Assembly: GCF_963576675.1 (NCBI RefSeq)
Contig: NC_088911.1
Location: 28,876,501-28,940,500 of the forward strand
Reading direction: 5' to 3'
Length of the DNA stretch: 64,000 nucleotides
Source of the DNA: Euphorbia lathyris
Lineage: Eukaryota > Streptophyta > Magnoliopsida > Malpighiales > Euphorbiaceae
Of this stretch, positions 33,100 to 44,618 are shown piece after piece; position 1 is the first letter of the stretch, and the number at the start of each line of letters is the position of its first letter. The notes below the pieces were generated by a model. The model searched no databases. It was not told the DNA's origin and worked only from the letters and a program-made list of their open reading frames with translations. The position numbers and the translations under genes are program-made.

Positions 33100-34163
33100 C
33101 AAGAGAAAGGGTTAAAGATACTCAGCAGACTTATCCTGGTTCGGCCTCACCGCCTACGTCCAGTCCCCGGAATCCTTCTGAGCTTTTTCAATCCTCTACT
33201 AAGCTCTTTAAAGGTAGAGCACAAACCGTTTACAATAGCAACTGAGTATGCAAGAGTACCGTCCTCTATTCGTCTACTCAATCCTATCTACCACTGAATA
33301 CTATAACCGAGTACTCAGATTTTCTCTACCACTGAGTACTATAACCGAGTACTCAGCTTCACTCTTCTAACCTTTTACAAATGATAAGAAATTGTTCTTA
33401 ATACAACAAAGAACACTTTAGATGACAGAATCAATCTAGACTTTTACATAATGATTGGAATTTGGTGTAAGAGCTTGCTTTTTCTTTTCGAACAGCTTCT
33501 ATTTTGGACTATCACTCAGTGGAGATTTTGCTTGTCTGTATGTATATGTCTTGTATATCTTTTTATCCAAGTGATGATTTGGCCTATTTATAGCAATCTT
33601 TGGGCTTCAATGATTTGAATCCCGACATAGCCATTGTGGGAACAACGGTCTTCTTCGTCATCATGTGGTCAGCTTCCAGAGCTGCAGGCCAATCCTGTCT
33701 TCTGTTTTTACCAGACACCAGGTTTGCCAGTTTCGTCTTCTTGCGCCAGGTTTGTCTTCTTGCCAAAAGTCAGACGGTCCATGCATCTCGAAAAGGTCCT
33801 TAAAACGGATTTCCAAGACTTTTGATTTGTGTCAGACCTTGTTTGCCAAGTTGACGGATCATTGACGCTGACTTGATTATTACTCAGCTTGACTCAGCGG
33901 CTTCGCCTTCAAGCTTTCCTGAAGAAGACATTTCTTTTCTTAAAGCTGAGTTGCGTTCTTACTCAACGTCTGCTGTGTGACTTGCTTATGCTGACTTTGT
34001 TCTGTCTTTCTTTTATAGACTTATGTTTCATGTTCTCGTTAGTTAACATACTCAACATTGAACAAACACATTAGTACAATTAAATCAAAGTACTTAAATT
34101 TAATTGTTTTAATCATGGGAATAATTTTGTCAAATCAAAATCATGTGGAAATGTGTTTCAACA
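32747..34163 (-). repeat. 3' LTR of the minus-strand Sirevirus (1417 bp)
   Basis: The plus strand starts TGTTGGTCCC and ends TGTTTCAACA, the reverse complement of the ends seen in the plus-strand family. TATA box CTATAAATAG on the minus strand at 33593-33584. It contains a G-run of about 12 at 32786-32798 and a CA/TA microsatellite at about 33038-33099. Outside it, at 34164-34176, is the complement of the polypurine tract TCAAAATGGGGGAGTT. Two more such motifs lie near 34222 (weakened) and 34260. Confidence 0.9.
33038..33099. repeat. (CA)n(TA)n microsatellite in the 3' LTR
   Basis: About 20 CA repeats pass directly into about 10 TA repeats. The 5' LTR has the same compound repeat at 43502-43573, with fewer CA and more TA units. 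The repeat was therefore part of the element before insertion and has since changed length in each LTR. Confidence 0.9.
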
Positions 34164-34663
34164 AACTCCCCCATTTTGATGTTGGCAAAAATATTCAATT
34201 ACGGAACTCAGTGTTGAGGTTCCCCATGATAGTTGACCTTTTTCATTCTTCTGAAATTACTCCCCCGTAAGGGTTGCATCTACTGACTTAGTTCAATTCT
34301 AAACCTTCTAAGACTTAATCGAAGTGAGCCTAAGGTCAACTTTCAGAAGTAGGTCAATACTTGGAGCATTCTGTCATTTACTCAGTTTTAATACTTGGTT
34401 AAGTTCAGGTATCAGAGTTGGGTTCATTTATCAGAGTTGAGGTATACTGAGTATATTTGTTAAATTTTTATATTCACAAGTTTTAATTGACTGTTGTTCA
34501 ATGGATAGTTATATGAGACAGATCAGCATATAAACACAGCATGTAAGCATCACATATATAAAGACAGTTTGTAGAAAGGATGCTTGTATATTAGATATAC
34601 TCAGTTCAACAAGAATCATGCCATAAAAGAAACACAAGTTACAAGCTAAGACTATTGCTAGTT

Positions 34664-37600
34664 CTATTTCTTGATGTTGACTTGAACTTGGTTCGACTTA
34701 GGTTTGGTTTGGCTCGGCTTGGTTGTTCTTTGTTGCTGAGTTTGGTTGCCTGGGACAGCAGAAGTTGAGCCAGGAGGCTTTTGCTGAGTTCCAACAGCTG
34801 GCTGCTTAGCTTTATCTTTCTCCCCCATTTTGCCATCATCACTAGATGGAAGGGGAGGAGCATAGAATGTCCCCTGCTGAACAGCACGAGTCAGTATGTT
34901 GGAATACTGTTGCATGTTACTCGTATTGTCTTTAAGACCCTTAAAGACCTGCATCCCATTGGCCATACTTGAAGAGGGGATTTTGATATGCGCGCTGAGC
35001 ATACTGAGTAAGCACTCAAGAGATTTCCATATCCAAGTAATGGAGTCCGTCATTCGTGCATAGGATTGATAGTACATCCTGAGCAGTGAAGAATCATACG
35101 AATGACGCTGAGCATTTATGTGCCTAACATGCGCAAGTGTTGACCGGGTGCAGTGAAGTATATCATTGGTCTTTACTTGGTCAATGTCCATTTCCTCTTC
35201 ACTTAGGTTGAGTAGGCGAATTGCTTCACCAATCTGTTCAATGAAACATTGAGAGGTGGAGGAGATAAGTTCACGAGCTCCTGTTAGCTCGACGGTCAGC
35301 TGAGTGAAGTGCTAAGTGACTTCAGCAGAAGTTGCTGATGATGAGTGCACAACAGATAGGGCATTGATTTTCCCTTCGATGGAGTCCATGTGATTCACCA
35401 TCATTAGCTAAAGTTCCACCAGCCTGACCATGAATTCTTGCTTGGGCTACTGAGAGACCAATGAGGTCATAACACTCATCAGCTCCTTAAGACCTTTGAG
35501 TTCGATTACAAGTTGCGTGACGGATGAAAATTGAGTAGACTCAACAGGAGCAGCCCCAGCAGCATCGGCTTGAGACTGATCAATTGCTTGAAGAAGCATA
35601 TGAGCTGAGTTGATGATTCATCGGCTTGACTCAGAGGCATTCAAAAAGTTGTAGGAATCATCTTCAGTCTGGTTTTGTAGAGTCTCAGCGGCCATTTTCT
35701 GGTTAGCAGCAAATGGTGGAGTGCTTTGGTGCTGCCCAGAAGTTGAAGTGCCAACTTGATCAGTAACTGCACTTTTATTGAGGTCAGCAGCAGAAGCTGA
35801 CTGACAGTCTAACTGCTTAGTAGATGAGGGAAGTGGTTGCTCAGTAGTGTTATTAACCTGCTCAGGGTCAGTCTGAAGTTGAGTTGGAATTTGAGGTTGA
35901 GGCAACTCAGAGCCGTCTTTAGCAGGTGGAGTTTCCTTTACTAACTCATTGTGTTGAGCAGCTGGAACTTCGAGCACTTGCTCAGTGGAAGGTGGAGTAG
36001 AGGTGTCGGTAGAAGTTTGACCCTTAGAGACTTTAGGGTCGGCTTGTTCCTCAGCTTGAGAAACAAAGGCTTGTTTTTCCTTGACTTGATCAGGAGTGGG
36101 TTCAGTGATGTCGGTGAAGAATTGAAATTGAAGCCCAGTTAAGTTTGTGATAGGGTCCCTCAGCAGAGATTCATCCAACAAGTCTATGACGTTGGGCTTC
36201 TGAGCTTTTCTTGTAAACCTCTTTTCAGTACTGCCCTTTTTAGTTTTGGTCTGAGGAGAAGGGTCAGCAGCAATAGACTCTGATGACTCATAAGAAGAGT
36301 CAAGTCCAAGGTCGGCATAAAGGTGCTCCACAACCTTTTCCTTCGCTGGAGACTCAACTCCTTGCTTATCAGCTTGCTCAGCAGTAGCTGTGTTACTTGG
36401 CTCAGCGGAACCCATCTTATCAGCTTGAGGCTGTTCGTCAGTGCAGCCTTGCTCTTCCTCTTGAGGAGTCTTTTCCAGATCAATCTCCTGAGCTCGCAGG
36501 AAGTGAGAATCCTTGGTGATGACAAAGTCAAGGGGGGCAGCGTCCAACGGTGTCATTCCAGAGGTCTTCTTCCTCTTTAGGGGTTGCTCAGGAGTTTCCT
36601 CACTTTCTTCCTCAGGGTCAGCTCTCTTCTTTTTCTTCTCAGCTGACTCTGGTTCCTTTTGCACCGACTCAGCTTGTGCAGTTTTCCTCTCACCAACCAC
36701 CACCCTGAGCTTCTTCACAGTTCGATTAATATCTTTGGCTATTGGTGTGACAGAAGGGTCAGCTTTCCTTTTTCTTTCATTTCTGGTTCACTCAACAGGT
36801 GCTGCTTCTACCTTAGCTCCCTCAGCGGGTGCTTCTTCAACCATTGGTTCCTTACCTTTCTTAGGTTTAATAGGAAGGCTGTGAGCTAGCCGAACAGAAT
36901 GGCTGAGGTGATCTCAGTCCTCTCTACGTCAATTTCTCCTTTGAAGCTGACCTGGTTATCATGAAGTATTTTGGTGATGAGAGAACCCATCCGAAGGATC
37001 CCGGTGCTGCGTTGGAAAGCCCCAATAAGAAAGACGGGCATATTGAGTGGCTTGTAGTTCAGCATGTGCCAGATGAAGCACTGCTCAAAGTTTGAGGCTG
37101 AGGAGGAGGAGTTGACCTTGGGAAAGAGGAAGTTGGTCAGGATGTAGTGAGCTTATTTTTGAGGCTGACCCACGCTGGTGTTGGAGATCTCTCCTTTATG
37201 GTTTTTGGGTTTATAGAACTCAACAACATACTGAACCCGCTTATAATCATTCGTGCATCGTAGCTCAACACCTTCTGCTTTAAGCTTTAGCAGGATAGCA
37301 ATGTAAGAGGGGGTGATGGTGATTTTCTTATTCTTAACCTTGGTGACCAAATAGTCATCGTCATCCTCAGCGACGGTTAGGTTAGCGTAGAACTCCTTCA
37401 CCAGTTGTGGGTAAGTAGTTCCAGGGAGAGAGAAAAGGTCGGTCCACCCATTCTTAGAAATCCAGTCGTAGAAGGGTTTTTCTTCTTCAATGAAGCTCCC
37501 GGAAAACCATCGAGAGTGATAGACGTTTAGTCCTTTTATGTTGTTGAAAACTTGGAAAAACTTCCTTTCTTTAGGTTGTTTGTTTTTCTTCTTCTTCGAA

Positions 37601-37791
37601 GGAGTAGTTTGGTCAGTGCGGGGGTTTTCACCGAGGATACTGACCTCGGGCATTGGTTGGTCATGCTGACCATGTTTCTGAGACTCTGAGGAAGTCTCGT
37701 GATATTCCTGCTCAGCAGGAGGTGGAGGATTAATATCGGAGCGGTTATCATCGTATTGCTCACCGGAGATATTTTGGGAATCATTCGACAT
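34664..37791 (-). pseudogene. Sirevirus third ORF, nearly full length but broken
   Basis: It starts at ATG 37791 (MSNDSQNISGEQYDDNRSD) and ends at TAG 34664-34666, about 1,040 codons with breaks. The N-terminal domain (VYHSRWFSGSFIEEEKPF, WTDLFSLPGTTYPQLVKEFYAN) matches the plus copy and resembles the putative plant transposon protein domain. A basic/acidic middle part has NLS-like patches (EKKKKRADPEEE, PLKRKKTSG). The C-terminal part is helical and ends in a Gln/Pro/Lys-rich tail. Stops lie at 37153 and 35618 and at further positions near 35196-35460; the frame also changes around 36720-36890. Its function is unknown. An RNA- or chromatin-binding role fits the basic patches, but that is only inference. 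No membrane segment is seen. Confidence 0.75.
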
Positions 37792-37898
37792 GGTGTTCTT
37801 GAGGATTCTTGAGAGAGTTAGAAGATTAGGGAATTAAGAGAGAGAGATCGAGTGCGAAATGTTTCAAGTGTAAAGAGAAGTTAGTGTGAATTCGTCCA

Positions 37899-38029
37899 CT
37901 ATTTATAGCCGGAGCGTGTTGATCTGATAGGTCAGAATGGCGGTTCGATTTTGAATCAATCAACGACATTTAATTCTGACATTTATGGCACATTCGGCGC
38001 ATGGGTTTCTAATCATTACACTTACGTCA
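37899..38029 (-). promoter_or_regulatory. Internal promoter-like region of the Sirevirus third ORF
   Basis: On the minus strand TGACGTAAG lies at 38029-38021 and CTATAAATAG at 37908-37899, followed by a leader with repeated CT-rich stretches and ATG 37791. Motifs, spacing (121 bp) and flank match the plus-strand copy at 13597-13728, although the sequence between them has diverged considerably. Confidence 0.65.
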
Positions 38030-38160
38030 TCCTAGGTGGCTACATAAATACGCGTGCAAGTATTCTACTCAGCATCTAAGATATTAAACATTTGGTGTTC
38101 TAAGTTTAGTATAGAATGGGTTCTTACCATGTGTAGTAAATCACTTAATATATATGGCAA

Positions 38161-38272
38161 CTCAGCAAATAGTGATTTTATAGCATTCATATCTACTCAG
38201 CATATGACAGTTACTCAACATGTAATAATCACTCGGCATGGTGTAATCACTCATCATTCAATTTACTCAGAA
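38161..38272 (-). repeat. 17-18 bp CATGCTGAGT repeats, minus-strand copy
   Basis: On the plus strand CTCAGC, CTCAGCATA, CTCAACATG, CTCGGCATG, CTCATCAT and CTCAGAAT begin at 38161, 38196, 38214, 38232, 38249 and 38266. The steps are 35, 18, 18, 17 and 17, a regular 17-18 bp period with one unit missing. The array lies between the pol stop and the TGACGTAAG/TATA region, as in the other copy. Confidence 0.7.
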
Positions 38273-38274
38273 TT

Positions 38275-41200
38275 TTATTGAAGAGGATTAGACATACTGA
38301 TAGCTTCCCTTAGTATGCTGAACTGCTCACGAGCTAGTGGCTTCGTGAAGATATCTGCAAGCTGTTCACCTGTTGGAACATAGGTCAGCTTGATCTCACC
38401 CTTGAGTACATGATCTTTGATGAAATGATGCCTGATGATGACATGCTTCATCCTGCTGTGTTGGATTGGATTTTTAGATAAGTCAATGGCACTTTTGTTG
38501 TCACATTTGACTTCTATTGTTTTCGTTTGAACTCCATAATCATCCAGCTGTTGCTTGATCCATAGGACTTGTGCAACACAGCTTCCAGCAGCAAATCTAC
38601 TCAGCTTCAGTTGTTGACAGGGCAACTGACGACTGCTTCTTACTAAACCAAGACACCAGACAGTTTCCAAGGAAATGACATCCTTCTGAAGTTCTTTTCC
38701 GCTCAAGCTTGTCTCGTCCATAGTCAACGTCAGTGTATCCAACGAGTGTGAAATTGTTCGTGTTGGGATACCATAAACCTGCATTCACTGAGTTTTGCAA
38801 ATATCTAAGGATTCTTTTTACAGCTATGTAATGAGATTCCTTAGGGTCAGCTTAATATCTTGCGCAGTAACATACTGAGTACTGTATATCTGGCCTACTT
38901 GCCGTTAGATAGAGTAGAGAGCCTATCATACCTTGATATAATTTGATGTCTACTGACTTACCTTTTTCATCAGCACAGAGCATAGTGTCAGTACCCATTG
39001 GGGTAGATATTGGCTTACAATTTTCCATATCAAATTTCTTCAATATCTCCTTAGCATACTTAGTCTGACTAATGAAGATGCCATTCTTGCCTTGTTTGAT
39101 TTGAAGTCCAAGGAAGAAGTTGAGTTCTCCTATCATTAACATCTCAAACTTAGTTTGCATCTGCTTGCTAAATTCTTTGCACATAGACTCATTAGTAGCA
39201 CCAAAAATAATATCATCTATATATATTTGTGCCAACAGGGTATCTTTACCCTTTTTCTTAATGAATAAGGTTGTGTTAGCTTTTCCTCTGACATAGTTTC
39301 TGGTCAGCAGAAAGCTGGTCAGCCTTTTGTACCAAGCACGTGGTGCTTGCTTCAGGCCGTACATAGCCTTTTTGAGTTTATAAACATGGTTTGGAAATTT
39401 TGGATCCTCAAACCCTGGAGGCTGACTAACATAAACCTCTTCATTTATAACTCCATTAAGAAATGCACTTTTGACATCCATTTGGAACAATTTAAAATTC
39501 ATGAAGCTAGCATACACACACAATATTCTTATAGCCTCTAATCTAGCTACGGGTGCAAAGGTCTCACCAAGTCAATACCTTCCTGCTGACTGTAACCTTG
39601 AGCTACAAGTCTGGCTTTGTTCCTGACTACGTTTCCTTGTTCATCTAGCTTATTGCAGAATACCCATTTTGTTCCTATGGTCTTTTGATTCTTTGGTTTA
39701 GGCACTAAATCCCATACTTCGTTTCTCTTGAATTGATCGAGCTCCTCTTGCATCGTATTTATCCAGAATTCATTGTTCTCAGCTTTTGAGAAGTTTCTTG
39801 GTTCAAGAACTGACACAAAGGCTACATTGCTGAGGTATCTCCTGAGTTGATTTCTGGTCATCAGGGTGTTCTCATTGGCATCAAAGATGCTTTTCTCAGA
39901 GTGTCCTCTTGGAACCTTGATCTCCTTTGGTAGTGTAGTGTCTTCAGGGATATGTGTTTCGACATTTTCTGCAAGATTATATTGGTTAGCAAAGATAATT
40001 TCAGCTTCGTTCTTACCTTTGGTCAGCCCTTGAGGTTGTGACTCAGTGGTTCTGTTTTGGTCAGCGGAAGCTGAGCATGTGTCATCTTCGGTAGGCTGAC
40101 TTGTTTTCCCTGCAGGGTCAGTTCCATCGAACTCAACATGTACAGACTCTTCTAAGACCTGAGTTCATTTATTAAACACCCTATATGCTTTGCTGTTTGT
40201 TGAGTACCCGAGAAAGATAGCTTCATCAGCTTTTGAATCAAACTTAGCAAGGTTGTCTTTAGTATTTAGAATAAAACATTTGCAACGGAAGGCACGAAAA
40301 TATCCAATATTGGGTTTTCGTCCTTTCCAAAGTTCATAGGGGGTTTTCTTAAGTATAGGTCTGACTAGAGCCCTATTAAGTATATATAGCAAGCTGTGTT
40401 GACAGCTTCACCCCAGAAGTACTTTGGTAGCTTATTCTCACTCAGCATTGTCCTAGCTATTTCAACTAGGGTTCTGTTCTTCCTTTCAACTACCCCATTT
40501 TGTTGAGGAGTTCTAGGAGCAGAAAAATTATGGTCAATACCGTTGACTTCACAGAATTCATCAAACTGTTGATTTTTGAATTCTCCGCCATTATCACTTC
40601 GGATGTGAGCTAACTTTAGGTCTTTATCATTTTCAAGTTTTCTTACCAGTGTTGAGAACATCTCAAAGGTTTCATCCTTGCTACTCAGCAGGATGATCCA
40701 ATTGTACCGAGAAAAGTTATCTACGATGACCAAGGAAAATCTCTTACCACCCAAGCATAGCGGCTGGACTGGTCCGAAAAGATCCAAGTGTAGTAACTCT
40801 AATGGACGCTTGGTTGAGACTACATTTTTACTTTGAAAGGATTTTTTAGTTTGTTTACCTTGCTGACAAGCATTACACAATTGATCCTTCTCAAACCTAA
40901 GTTTGGGCAATCCATCAACTAATTGTTTTCTTGCTAATTTGGCAAGGAGGTCCATGCTTACATGACCAAGTCTCCTATGCCATAGCTAGGAATTATCTTC
41001 CTTCGACACTAAGCATATATTCTTTGAAAACTTCTTTTCTAGGTTTAGTATGAAAACGTTTTCAACACGAGGGGCAGTTAAAATCAACTTATTTGTTTTT
41101 CCCTCGAGTATCCTACACTCAGTGGCGTCCAATACAACCTTTCTACCGCTGTCACACAGCTGAGCTACGCTCAATAGGTTATATTTAAGACCCCTGACTA

Positions 41201-41414
41201 GGGAGACTGACTCAATAGTAGGATTACCACCAACAGTACCTGACCCTACTATCTTACGCTTTTTGTTGTCTCCAAAACTTACATTTCCTCCTCGTTTATG
41301 CACAAGTGTGATGAACTGAGTTTCATCACCAGTCATATGCCTTGAGCATGCGCTGTCAATGTACCATAGCTTTGACTTCTCAGCACACCTCAGGCTCACC
41401 TGCAATTGAACTAG
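38275..41414 (-). pseudogene. pol: Sirevirus pol, minus-strand copy, decayed
   Basis: Protease (WYIDSACSRHMTGD near 41360), integrase (LDLFGPVQPL near 40810, RSDNGGEFKN near 40600, VVERKNRTLVE near 40490), reverse transcriptase ([16 protein letters not shown] near 39480, [14 protein letters not shown] near 39220) and RNase H (GYTDVDYGRDK near 38730, ADIFTKPLA near 38350) follow in copia order. The reverse-transcriptase active-site motif reads YIDD instead of the YVDD of the plus copy. Breaks include a stop near 40986 (Trp codon changed to TAG), a frame change near 40385, a stop near 40167, frame changes near 39550 and 38600-38850 and others. The first base after the pol-frame TAA is 41414; as in the plus copy there is no proper ATG. 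Confidence 0.9.
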
Positions 41415-43151
41415 TTATCTTTAGGTACCCAATTCTTTTTGGGTCCTCGTTTGTTAGAGTCAACAGGTGATGCATCATATTTAATTTTGTGACGACATAC
41501 ATTTATAGTGTGGCCATCTTTCCCACAAAAGTCACAATAAACTACCCTTTGGGGGTATTTCCATCTTTGGTCAGCACGATGGTGCTGAGCATGCCAGCAT
41601 ACCTTTGTGGTATGTCCTTTCTTTCCGCAGAAGTCACATTGGACATTCTACTGAGTATTCCACCTTCGCTGACTGGTACCTGAGTACTCAGCTTTTGGAT
41701 GGAACCTCTTTTTGGCCGATGTATTCAGCTGGTTCTGTATTGATGTGATATCCTTCCTCAGTTTCTTAGAATCTGATTGGACTTCAGAGACAAACCTATG
41801 CATGATTTTTAGATTTTCATCTTGCCTTGTGTTGTCCTGAAGGAGATGTCGAAGGTCACTGAGTTTGGCCTCCTCAATCTCATCACATCGCCTGCTGAAT
41901 GCTCTTACTTTCTTATTACACTTTTTGATCAGTGTATAGAGATCACTCAGGGCATTAATCATTTCATTTCTGAGCAAGGGTAGAGATATTACCTCAGTTG
42001 TATGTTCCTCATGATCAGATTCATCAGAGAGGTCAGCTTGCTCAGAGAGACAGTGGTCAGCAGATTCGTTAGCCATAAAACAGATATTTGCTGACTTGGT
42101 GTCATCAGCTTCTGACGAGGTTGACTCATCACTATCACTCCATGTGGCCACTATTGCCTTTCTACTGCCCTTCTTATCTTTCTTCAAGGTAGGACAGCTT
42201 GACTTAATGTGTCCAGCTTGATGACATTCAAAACAAGTAACGGGTTTTGAGCTGTCTTTCTTGTGTCTGCTGTAACTTGACTCAGCTTTGTATTTGTCAT
42301 TCTTCTTGAATGGCCTCTTGCTGTATTTGTCATTTTTCCAAAACAGCTTCTTCATCTTTCTAGTGAACATGGCCATTTCCTCATCATCTGATGAGTCAGC
42401 TTCGGTTGAGTCAGCTTTCATGACAAGAGATTTTTGCTTCTTGTCCTCAGTTTTTTCTTTAGCCTCAAAATTTTTCATGGAGATCTCATGGGTCAGCAGA
42501 GATTCGATAAGCTCATCATACTTGTACGTGGTCAGGTCCTGAGCTTCTTCAACGGCTGTCTTCTTTGGTTGCCAGCTCTTGGGAAGACTTCTTAGAATCT
42601 TCTTCACTTGTTCTTCTTCAGTGAACTTCTTGCTGAGTCTTTTAAGCTCATTGATAATGTTGGTGAATCTTGCATTCATTTCCGAGATGTCTTCATTATC
42701 ATTCATCTCAAACAGCTCGTACAACCGCATATGCTGATTCACTTTGGACTCTTTGACCTTGCTGGTTCCTTCATAGGTCACTTCCAGCTTCTTCCAGATT
42801 TCTTGTGCTGACTCACAACCTGAAATCTTATTATACTCTGCAGCATAACGCACAGTGAAGCATATTGATAGCCGAAGCATTATTTTGTAGTTTCTTAAGG
42901 TCATTTTCTGACCACTTAGCCTTACTCTTGACAGTTTTTACACCATCAATGGTTTCATAGGGAATAAATGGGCCTTGGACTATAGCCAGCCATGCACTCA
43001 TATTTGTTGCCTGAATGAAGTTTTTCATCCTGTTCTTACAGAATGTATAGTTTGACCCGAAGAACAGTGGAGGCCAACTAATAGATAATCCCTCAGGGAG
43101 TATCTCTGTTGTTTGATTTCCTGGAAGGAAACGAGTGCTGTTCTCAGCCAT
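41411..43151 (-). pseudogene. gag: Sirevirus gag, minus-strand copy, one frameshift and a stop
   Basis: It starts at ATG 43151 (MAENSTRFLPGNQTTE). A frame change near 42840 and a stop at 41648 interrupt it. Domains as in the plus copy: copia Gag region (FTNIINELKRLSKKFTEEEQ), CCHC knuckle CFECHQAGHIKSSCP near 42220, and coiled-coil-like segment LLRNEMINALSDLYTLIKKC near 41970. Two more knuckles follow, CDFCGKKGHTTKVC and CDFCGKDGHTINVC, near 41500-41640. It ends at TAG 41413-41411, overlapping the start of the pol frame in TAACTAG, the same junction as in the plus copy. Confidence 0.85.
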
Positions 43152-43200
43152 TTACAGGGATCAACTCAAGATAGTTTTATCTTGAATAGTGAGCTACTGA

Positions 43201-43212
43201 GCTTTGATACCA
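43201..43212 (-). other. Primer-binding site of the minus-strand Sirevirus
   Basis: The minus strand reads TGGTATCAAAGC two bases from the LTR end. It matches the tRNA-iMet type site TGGTATCAGAGC except for one G-to-A change. Confidence 0.85.
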
Positions 43213-43214
43213 CT

Positions 43215-43499
43215 TGTTGGTCCCGTGTAACATAATATGATTAGTTCCAAGAGGGTCAGGTTTAGGAACTAATATAACTTTTTCGCTTAATAATGCTGAC
43301 TTAGTCGAATGTTTGATAGTTTAACCCAGCTTTTAGGTCAGCAAGGCTGAGTGAGATGTGAGATAGCTTTAATCAGATACTGACTAGAGCTGTTTCAATA
43401 TTAAGTTGAGAAATAACACTTTAAGTTAGTTTCCAACTCAGCACTCTGGTTACTCAGCGTTGGCTTTTACTGATTATTTACTGAGCAATTTTAAGCAAG

Positions 43500-43575
<76 letters not shown>

Positions 43576-44618
43576 AGAGAAAGGGTTAGAGATTACTCAG
43601 CAGACTTATCCTGGTTCGATCTCACCGCCTACGTCCAGTCCCCGGAATCCTTCCGAGCTTTTTCAATCCTCTACTGAGCTCTTTAAAGGTAGAGCATAAA
43701 CCGTTTACAATAGCAACTGAGTATGCAAGAGTACCGTCCTCTATTCGTCTACTCAATCCTATCTACCACTGAACACTATAACCGAGTATTCAGATTTTCT
43801 CTACCACTGAGTACTATAACCGAGTACTCAGCTTCACTATTCTAACCTTTTACAAACGATAAGAAATTGTCCTTAATACAACAAAGAACACTTTAGATGA
43901 CAGAATCAATCTAGACTTTTACACAATGATTGGAATTTGGTGTAAGAGCTTGCTTTTTCTTTTCAGACAGCTTTTATTTTGGACTATCACTCAGTGGAGA
44001 ATTTGCTTGTCTATATGTATATGTATTGTATATCTTTGTATCCAAGTGATGATTTGGCCTATTTATAGAAATCTTTGGGCTTTAATGATTTGAATCCCGA
44101 CATAGCGTTGTGGGAACAACGGTCTTCTTCGTCATCACGTGGTCAGCTTCCAGAGCTGCAGGCCAATCCTGTCTTCTGTTTTTACCAGACGCCAGGTTTG
44201 CCAGTTTCATCTTCTTGCCAAAAGTCAGACGGTCCATGCATCTCGAAAAGGTCGTTAAAACGGATTTCCAAGACTTCTGATTTGTGTCAGACCTTATCTG
44301 CCAAGTTGACGGATCATTGACGCTGACTTGATTATTACTCAGATTGACTCAGCGGGTTCACCTTCAAGCTTTCATGAAGAAGACATTTTTTTTCTTAAAG
44401 CTGCGTTGCGTTCTTACTCAGCGTCTGCTGTGTGACTTGCTTATGCTGACTTTGTTCTGTCTTTCTTTTATAGACTTATGTTTCCTGTTCTCGTTAGTTA
44501 ACATACTCAACATTGAACAAACACATTAGTACAATTAAATCAAAGTACTTAAATTTAATTGTTTTAATCATGGGAATAATTTTGTCAAATCAAAATCATG
44601 TGGAAATGTGTTTCAACA
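43215..44618 (-). repeat. 5' LTR of the minus-strand Sirevirus (1404 bp)
   Basis: It runs from TGTTGGTCCC at 43215 to TGTTTCAACA at 44618 on the plus strand and is bounded by the PBS and by CTATG. TATA box CTATAAATAG on the minus strand at 44068-44059. CA/TA microsatellite at 43502-43573. It differs from the 3' LTR at scattered bases, in the microsatellite length, in the G-run (interrupted here as GAGGGTCAGG) and in a small deletion near 44205. Confidence 0.9.

Larger units (their letters stand above)
32747..44618 (-). mobile_element. Full-length Sirevirus-type Ty1/copia element, minus strand (11,872 bp)
   Basis: It has two LTRs (43215-44618 as 5' and 32747-34163 as 3'), a PBS, gag, pol, a third ORF with its own promoter-like region, and polypurine motifs, in the same order as the plus-strand copy. 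Protein-level similarity to that copy is high throughout, but the LTRs differ: these are longer and hold a CA/TA microsatellite. It is a sister subfamily. Target duplication CTATG on both sides. Multiple stops and frameshifts in all three genes mean it cannot move on its own. Confidence 0.93.
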
